This document shows, one piece after another, positions 58,640-64,000 of a DNA stretch of 64,000 nucleotides. Both the position numbers and the translations under genes were made by a program. The stretch's first letter is position 1. Each line of letters begins with the position of its first letter. Below the pieces are notes generated by a model, which was not told where the DNA came from, did no database searches, and saw only the letters and a list, made by a program, of their open reading frames with translations. Where the stretch lies: NCBI GenBank assembly GCA_947579605.1, contig OX388305.1, positions 38,949,542-39,013,541 on the forward strand, in the 5' to 3' direction. The DNA is from Athripsodes cinereus (taxonomy: Eukaryota > Arthropoda > Insecta > Trichoptera > Leptoceridae).

Positions 58640-59090
58640 TAAGTATGAAAAATAAAATGGTATGGTCATGTGGCCAGGAGACCACCTGAGTATGTAGGCA
58701 ATTAAGTTCAATGTATCGAGGTTACCGGCAAGAGACCAAGAGGAAAGCCAAAGCGCAGATGGCCTGCAGGGCTACTTTTGACAAAACTAAACACGATCTT
58801 AATCTAGTCTTGATCTTAATCATACGACGCACGAAGTGACTATTGGCCAAAAATACACGCAAACCGATCGCGCGTTAGCGGTAGCGCGGTATGATCAAGA
58901 TCAAGACTAGATTAAGATCGTGTTTAGTTTTGTCAAGAGTAACCCTGCAGAAGTAGTGAGACAAGACGTGCGGAACTGCGATGTTTCCCATGAGGATGCG
59001 CTCGACAGAACCAAGTGGAGAAATGAGACAAAAAAGGTAGACTCCCCACCATGTGGGACCAATAATTGCCCAAGAAGAAGAAGAAGAAGT
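58640..59090 (+). pseudogene. LINE ORF2 C-terminal fragment split by a MITE
   Basis: Before the MITE the plus strand encodes WYGHVARRPPEYVGN-like and GKRPRGKPKRRW-like residues (with frameshifts). After it the frame continues VVRQDVRNCDVSHEDALDRTKWRNE and ends near PPCGTN. This is the end of a non-LTR ORF2, interrupted at 58770-58944. Confidence 0.65.
58770..58944. mobile_element. 175-bp palindromic MITE
   Basis: Inverted repeats of roughly 55 bp: GGCTACTTTTGACAAAACTA on the left and, from the right end inward, GGTTACTCTTGACAAAACTA, both continuing AACACGATCTTAATCTAGTC. The flank CTGCAG is present on both sides (58764-58769, 58945-58950) and is probably the target duplication. The middle is GC-richer (CGATCGCGCGTTAGCGGTAG). 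A partial copy is at 8105-8162. Confidence 0.8.
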
Positions 59091-59633
59091 ATGAAAAATA
59101 AAAACTGTATAGGATACGACTCAGCCGACAAGGGTTTGTCAACGCACCAAGCCAGACGAAAAGTAAATAGAGTGAGAACGCCTTTCAAAAGCCTTTTTAA
59201 AAAAATATGTTAAAGTGACGCAATTTTAATAAATCTTACGTGTTCATTTTTCACAAAATTCTTGTTGTTTTTTTCATTCGTTTTCAGTTGGGAAAACGTC
59301 GTACGTGCATTTAAGCATGTGTGTCTTTTATAACAAAAATAAAATAGTTATAGGTATCTGTAGCATAATTTATTGCTTGTTTGTTTTTAATATCTCGTAC
59401 ACAGTGTAAATGATAAGCTTGTCGTAGAAGTGAAGGCTGGCTTCTGGACTACTGCGCAACTCATGATTAGGTAAATAGTGAGCTTAAAAATAAATAAGAA
59501 ACTAAAGACACTTGTTTTTATAAAAGACATACAATTAAAAACCAACTGACCACCCTGATAAAACACCATCAAGTTGTTTAAATGTTTTTATGTCTAGCCT
59601 TAACTGTTTAATTCACCATCATCATCGCTCTCA

Positions 59634-59918
59634 ACCCTCCTCTCGGGAGCACAGGGCAGAAACCAGCCTCCTCCATTCATAGTGTCTCAGTGTCAATCGC
59701 GTCGCCTCTTCCCACGACATTCCCTGCGCTCTGATTTCGTTATTGTCATATGAACGGTGTATTGTGAAAGAGGGACGCCCGGGCTGACAGAACCTTTGAA
59801 AGAGCAGTGCTCTTTTTGGCCAACTATCATTGGGCATTCTCAGAACATGACCCAGCCAGGACCATGGCCTCTCCTGTATCACGGAGATTACAGATCTCTG
59901 CCGGGTGCGTCGGCGCAC
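59634..59918 (-). pseudogene. LINE ORF2 C-terminal fragment
   Basis: The minus frame (95 codons) reads VIQERPWSWLGHVLRMPND, PGRPSFTIHRSYDNNEI, RAQGMSWEEATRLTLRHYEW, RRLVSALCSREEG. The WLGHVLRM motif and the tail are typical of non-LTR ORF2 C-termini. 5'-truncated. Confidence 0.7.
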
Positions 59919-60116
59919 AGCATCATTATTGTGACATATTCATACCATTTTACATCCAAAATCCTCCTAGGACACTTTGTTTTCAAAGCTTAGTGTTTAA
60001 ATACACTGAATCAATTATTTTACTATTTTTATCTTCTCTTTTAAGTTTCATGATATCCCCAATGACGGTCTATTATCTGATATTTCTTACTGCTAAATAT
60101 ATATATTTTTTTTATT

Positions 60117-60286
60117 AATATATCTGTGTTTAGTTATAAACACAAATACAACCTTATACACCTTTCACAGCAAGCTAAAAGCTTAAAGCTTGTGCCGTGA
60201 AAGAGGAGTTTGCCGGCACCTGGGATCGAACCGCGGACGCTTTGTTCATGAGAACGAGACTCTATCTCCAGGCTACCGACGAACTC
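60117..60286 (-). mobile_element. tRNA-headed SINE, copy 2
   Basis: Same order as copy 1: GAGTTCGTCGGTAGCCTGGA head, B box GGTTCGATCCC, CAGGTGCCGGCAAACTCC, CTGTGAAAGGTGTATAAGG, and a tail with TTATAACTAAACACAG. Confidence 0.75.
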
Positions 60287-60384
60287 AATATACGTGTAAA
60301 AGGATAACACTCTGTAAAATTTTGAATAATTATGTAAATAAATAAGACATTACAAATCGTCAGTTCAACGATGAAGTATCATAC

Positions 60385-60490
60385 CAGCCATCCCGAGTTT
60401 CTCATCTTTTACTGGCACAAAGAGAAATGTTTGCATGTTTTTTTATGTGTCAGCTGGCTGCCTCATTTTTGTGAAATGTCATGATGGTTT
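60385..60490 (+). repeat. Diverged copy of the 58.2-kb retroposon
   Basis: CCATCCCGAGTTTCTCATCT through TGCATG, CAGCTGGCTGCC and GTGAAATGTCATGATGG aligns with the second half of 58197-58454. Confidence 0.55.
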
Positions 60491-60759
60491 CAATATTGTA
60501 TGAACGAATTAACGAGATGTTAATCTGAGAAATGCCCCAACTGTACGAGTATAAAAGTTTATTCGAGATCCCACTTGTTGAGTATTAAAATTTGGCAACG
60601 AGAATTGTGTGGCTTGCAATAGTGTACTTTATTTTTGGGTCTGGCAAAAAAGTTATTATACATATTAAATTACTTTTTGGTTCAAATTGAACAGGTTAAC
60701 CTTGAAAGGTATTGTTTAATTACTACTATATCTTTCACCAACCATATTTTTGAAAGATG

Positions 60760-61050
60760 TGGTTTGAAATATGGTTTTCTTCTTCTTCTGTAGGTGCTTT
60801 ATCAGATCCCTCTGACGTTGGCGATCAATCTGGCATAGGCTTCTCGGTCCTGCGATATCTGGAACAACTCCTCCACACCTCTCATTCCAGTCCAATCTCG
60901 TATATTGCGCAGCCACGATATCTGCCTTCTGCCAGCCCCCCGGTGTCCCTCTATTTTGCCTGTCATAATCAAACGCAAAATGTGGTACTTTTCTCCTCGT
61001 ATTATGCAACGTTTTACCAAATATTCTCCTCAGCGATCTCATCTCCACAG
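60760..61050 (-). pseudogene. LINE ORF2 C-terminal fragment (second family)
   Basis: Minus-strand frames include LIMTGKIEGHRGAGRRQISW, LRNIRDWTGMRGVEELFQ, AYARLIANVRG and MEMRSLRRIFGKTLHN. Related to 53134-53640 through LRNIRDWTGMR. Frameshifted. Confidence 0.7.
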
Positions 61051-61715
61051 CATTTGTGTATTGTAAGCGTAGTGTGTGTAATTTAATAAATACAATATAA
61101 TATAAAAATTAAACAGTATTATTATATATATATATATATATTAGACTCAAATAGAGGATATTATGATGATACGTACTCGAGAAAAGGTGCAATTGAAACA
61201 ACGATGAATCAATATGGGTACAGTGATATGTTATACCTAGATTTGTAATATGAATCTCAAACATGTACCATCAATAAAATCTCTTTGCGGTCCTTGGTGC
61301 CGCAGTTTTTAGTTTGAAAAAAAGCGACGCACATATAAATTGTTTGTAGATAACAAGAGATAGACAATATGAGAATGGGGATTATAATTACAGACGACAA
61401 AGGCCGGTAGATAGAGATGAATATATACATAAGAAAAGAGATGAATATATATTACTCAGGTATTGTATGTACCTCGACGGGTGGGTACACATTTTTAGAG
61501 AATATTTTGTATGACATTGCGAATCTAGTTGTAACATATCACTGTATGGGTAGTCATACCTTCGCGATCCAACAGAGAGCGACTTCTAGCAATACACACG
61601 GTACACGCTGCAGAGTATTTTTATTATAAAAACAACATGTTTTGGCATTGTATAGATTTAGGATGTAAACTTGTACCGAGTATTTGTAAAGTATTCAAAC
61701 TCAAAAAGCTAGATA

Positions 61716-61717
61716 AT

Positions 61718-61812
<95 letters not shown>

Positions 61813-61818
61813 TTAGTT

Positions 61819-61858
<40 letters not shown>

Positions 61859-61859
61859 T
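61716..61859. repeat. (TTTA)n microsatellite, about 140 bp
   Basis: Nearly uninterrupted TTTA/ATTT repeats with one break at about 61814-61822. A (TTA)n tract follows at 61929-61957. Confidence 0.95.
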
Positions 61860-61926
61860 GTATTAGTAAAATAAATGTATTGTGTTATTGTTCGATTATT
61901 GTAAAATGATATTGTGTTTAATAAAC

Positions 61927-61957
<31 letters not shown>

Positions 61958-61982
61958 TATTTTTTTTTTTTTTTTTTTTAAA

Positions 61983-62147
61983 AAAGATATATCTGGGTTT
62001 TTGTTATAAACCCAAATACAACCTTATACACCTTTCACAGTAAGCTAAAAGCTTGTGTCGTGAAAGGGGAGTTTGCCGGCACCTGGGATCGAACCCCGGA
62101 CTCCTTGTTCACAAGGCCGAGACTCTACCTCCAGGCTACCGACGAAC
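61983..62147 (-). mobile_element. tRNA-headed SINE, copy 3, with poly(A)
   Basis: Best preserved copy: GGTAGCCTGGAGGTAGAGTC, B box GGGTTCGATCCC, CAGGTGCCGGC, CTTTCACGACACAAGC, GGTTGTATTTGGGTTTATAA, AAGATATATC, then a T run (61957-61979) on the plus strand that is the poly(A) tail. Confidence 0.8.
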
Positions 62148-62148
62148 C

Positions 62149-62151
62149 TAT

Positions 62152-62238
<87 letters not shown>

Positions 62239-62239
62239 T
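62149..62239. repeat. (TTTA)n microsatellite next to SINE head
   Basis: About 91 bp of pure TTTA, starting directly at the SINE 5' end. The SINE either inserted into a TTTA tract or seeded it; the tract at 61716-61859 lies on its other side. Confidence 0.95.
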
Positions 62240-63440
62240 CTATTCACGGCCTGGGCCTTTTACATATAAATATTAACATAGGTATAATGTCATAATGAAA
62301 AAAAATATAGGGTAATTATAGTAATCAACTAATCATTTAGTTTAATCATTTACTTTAACCGGTTATTTAAAGATACCTATCACAATAATTTATTCCTTCA
62401 TTAGGGACTAAAATATTTTTATTATACAAAAGAAACACAAATGTTTAAGTACTTAAGTGCTTCTATAAAAAGACGCCAGTCAAATAATAATAAAAATATT
62501 TATTTATTTAAGTACATATACAATTTTCGCTTTTACATGTTGACAAATTTAATAAATTATAACAACAATAATAACAAAAATACAGGTAATAAAAGCAATA
62601 AAAAAATAATAATAAAAACAATTATGTATGAAAAAAAGAGGAAGCAACAAATCAAAATGGCTACTTGGAAACTAGTCGCGTATAGATTTTAAGAATGTTG
62701 CCTTGTGTTTGTGTAGCGCTTAGAAAATGTACACGATTATTCCGCAATGGAAACTAGTGCAGTATGTTTTTTGCACAAGTTTTAGTGTACGTTATTGGAA
62801 AATATACACGATAAGAGCGTAGTAATCATGTATAGTGTCTTAAAATATTTATGCTTATTACTACTTGAAACTATACGCGAGCAGTCCCAAACTGTGCGTA
62901 ATGGCATTGTATACTTTCAAAATACGCCACGCTGCAATATTAAATGTTCTACTTTTTATTAATATATGTGTCCATAAGTACATTGTTGCTTGCTTGTGTC
63001 TTTTTCTTCTTTTTTTGCTTTATTTTTATTTCTATTATTACTGTTGATATGTATGTAGGTATATGTCTGTTTATTTTTTTAATAACCGAGTTAGTTGGAA
63101 GATATTATATATATTTACTTTTAATAAATTCTTTAATCTTTAATATCGCATTTTAGCGATAAACTCGCCATCTGTACATTGATTTGTAAATCTGATATTT
63201 TTTATGTTACTGTTTTAAATTGTATTATTGTAAACAATGTACAGTGAAGAATAAAACACAAAAATAAATAAATAAATAATGCTGTTTGATTGACACGAAA
63301 ATATTTATGATTATAACATTTTTGGAAAATGAATCAAGAGAACATTGCCGAGTGGTACCTCATTCTGTTCTACTATTTACACATTTGGATCTAAAATAGT
63401 ATTTTTTAACAATATATTTGTACTTTCTGGGAAGATAAAA
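62240..63440. other. Intergenic downstream of gene C, AT-rich
   Basis: No gene. At 62665-62880 a loose motif (GGAAACTAGT, GTATA, ACACGAT) recurs four times. On the minus strand this is the region downstream of gene C; forward TTTATT (minus AATAAA) occurs at about 63070. Confidence 0.4.
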
Positions 63441-63444
63441 TTGC

Positions 63445-63999
63445 CTAATAATATTCACATGGTGGGTCTGTTAAGCACGGTGGATCTGTTGGACATTCAG
63501 TGGTTGTGCATTCTGTAGTCGTGCATTCTGTAGTTGGAGTGCATGTTGTTGTAGTGCATGGTGGCTCGGTTGTGCATTCAGTAGTCGTGCATTCTGTAGT
63601 TGTACACTCGGTAGTTGGAGTGCATGTTGTTGTAGTACATGGTGTTGTTGTTGTGCATGTTGTTGTAGTACATGGTGTAGTGGTGGTACAAGTTGTTGTG
63701 GTACATGTTGGCTTTCTAGTGGTACATTTGGTTGTGGTACATTTTGGTTTTCTAGTGGTACATGTGGTTGTGGTACATTTTGGCTTCTTGGTAGTACATG
63801 TTGTGGTACATTTTGGTTTTTTAGTAGTACATGTAGTGGTGGTACACTTTGGTTTCTTGGTGGTACATGTGGTTGTGGTACATTTTGGTTTACAAGTTGT
63901 CTTGCATTGTGGTTTATGGCAATGATGTCCATGGTGGTTACCGTGGTGCTTATCACTTCCGGCCACAGCTGTAGCATATGCATTAGCATTTGAACCAGC
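63445..63999 (-). CDS. Gene C: Cys/Thr/Lys-rich repeat protein, 3' exon (partial)
   Basis: 184 open codons to TAG at 63445, with the 5' part outside the window. It starts AGSNANAYATAVAGSDKHHG, then a His/Gly segment (KHHGNHHGHHCHKPQC) and CKTTCKPKC. About five 12-residue units CTTTTCTTKKPK follow, then CTTTTP and CTPTTECTTTECTTTEC repeats, ending TECPTDPPCLTDPPCEYY. No ATG start is visible, so exon 1 (perhaps a 15-codon signal exon as in genes A and B) is likely to the right. Even Cys spacing suggests disulfide-linked secreted protein; dense Thr suggests mucin-type O-glycosylation. The closing PTDPPC motif links it to gene A. No domain family recognised; a peritrophic or salivary mucin is an alternative. 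Confidence 0.7.
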   Translation of the reverse strand, partial: AGSNANAYATAVAGSDKHHGNHHGHHCHKPQCKTTCKPKCTTTTCTTKKPKCTTTTCTTKKPKCTTTCTTKKPKCTTTTCTTRKPKCTTTKCTTRKPTCTTTTCTTTTPCTTTTCTTTTPCTTTTCTPTTECTTTECTTTECTTEPPCTTTTCTPTTECTTTECTTTECPTDPPCLTDPPCEYY

Positions 64000-64000
64000 A

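Noticed and set aside
62053..62295. Frames encoding YLFIYLFIY-type repeats
   Set aside because: Translation of a TTTA microsatellite next to a SINE; no gene evidence.
63500..63925. Plus-strand Val/His-rich frame opposite gene C
   Set aside because: Antisense shadow of the Thr/Cys repeat; the minus frame has the Cys pattern and shares a motif with gene A.

Overview
The window looks like nuclear DNA of an insect, most probably a moth or butterfly. It is AT-rich, has intron-containing genes with canonical GT/AG sites, and is packed with transposable-element remnants of kinds common in Lepidoptera: a BEL/Pao LTR element, at least ten copies of one RTE-type LINE 3' end, tRNA-headed SINEs, a mariner and MITEs. 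Order is judged from element content and the silk-like genes only; no species is claimed.

The most interesting content is a set of three minus-strand genes for secreted, low-complexity proteins. Gene A (21981-23662) encodes a 150-aa Pro/Thr/Asp repeat protein. Gene B (34678-46801) encodes a giant protein of about 3350 aa, dominated by 12-residue Ser/Asp/Ala repeats and resembling sericin-type silk glue. Gene C (63445 to the right edge, partial) encodes a Cys/Thr/Lys-rich protein. Genes A and B share an identical design: a TATA box, a first coding exon of exactly 45 nt (15 codons, signal peptide), a phase-0 intron, then one repetitive exon holding the rest of the protein. Genes A and C share the CPTDPPC-type motif, and all three have short in-frame repeats punctuated by cysteine. 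My reading, which is inference, is a silk-gland (sericin/mucin-like) gene cluster.

Layout: 1-8.4 kb holds a SINE-like repeat, RTE debris, a PHD-finger ORF1 of a non-LTR element with a decayed ORF2, and a hAT-like element that carries a captured LINE fragment and sits inside a tRNA-derived SINE. 8.5-21.6 kb is one BEL/Pao element with 186-bp LTRs, split by a 6-kb I-type LINE with an 11-bp target duplication; that LINE is itself interrupted by a ~350-bp palindrome with two tRNA-like heads. 21.6-23.8 kb is gene A. 23.8-34.4 kb is intergenic sequence with LINE, SINE and MITE fragments. 34.7-47 kb is gene B, whose 2-kb intron is full of RTE fragments. 47-63.4 kb is again transposon-rich: CR1-like and RTE ends, a mariner with a DD41D-like motif, a 5'-truncated LINE with a nearly intact reverse transcriptase, a 175-bp MITE, and long TTTA microsatellites. 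63.4-64 kb is gene C.

Only genes A, B and C look like host protein-coding genes. Functional statements about them rest on composition and architecture, not on a recognised domain.
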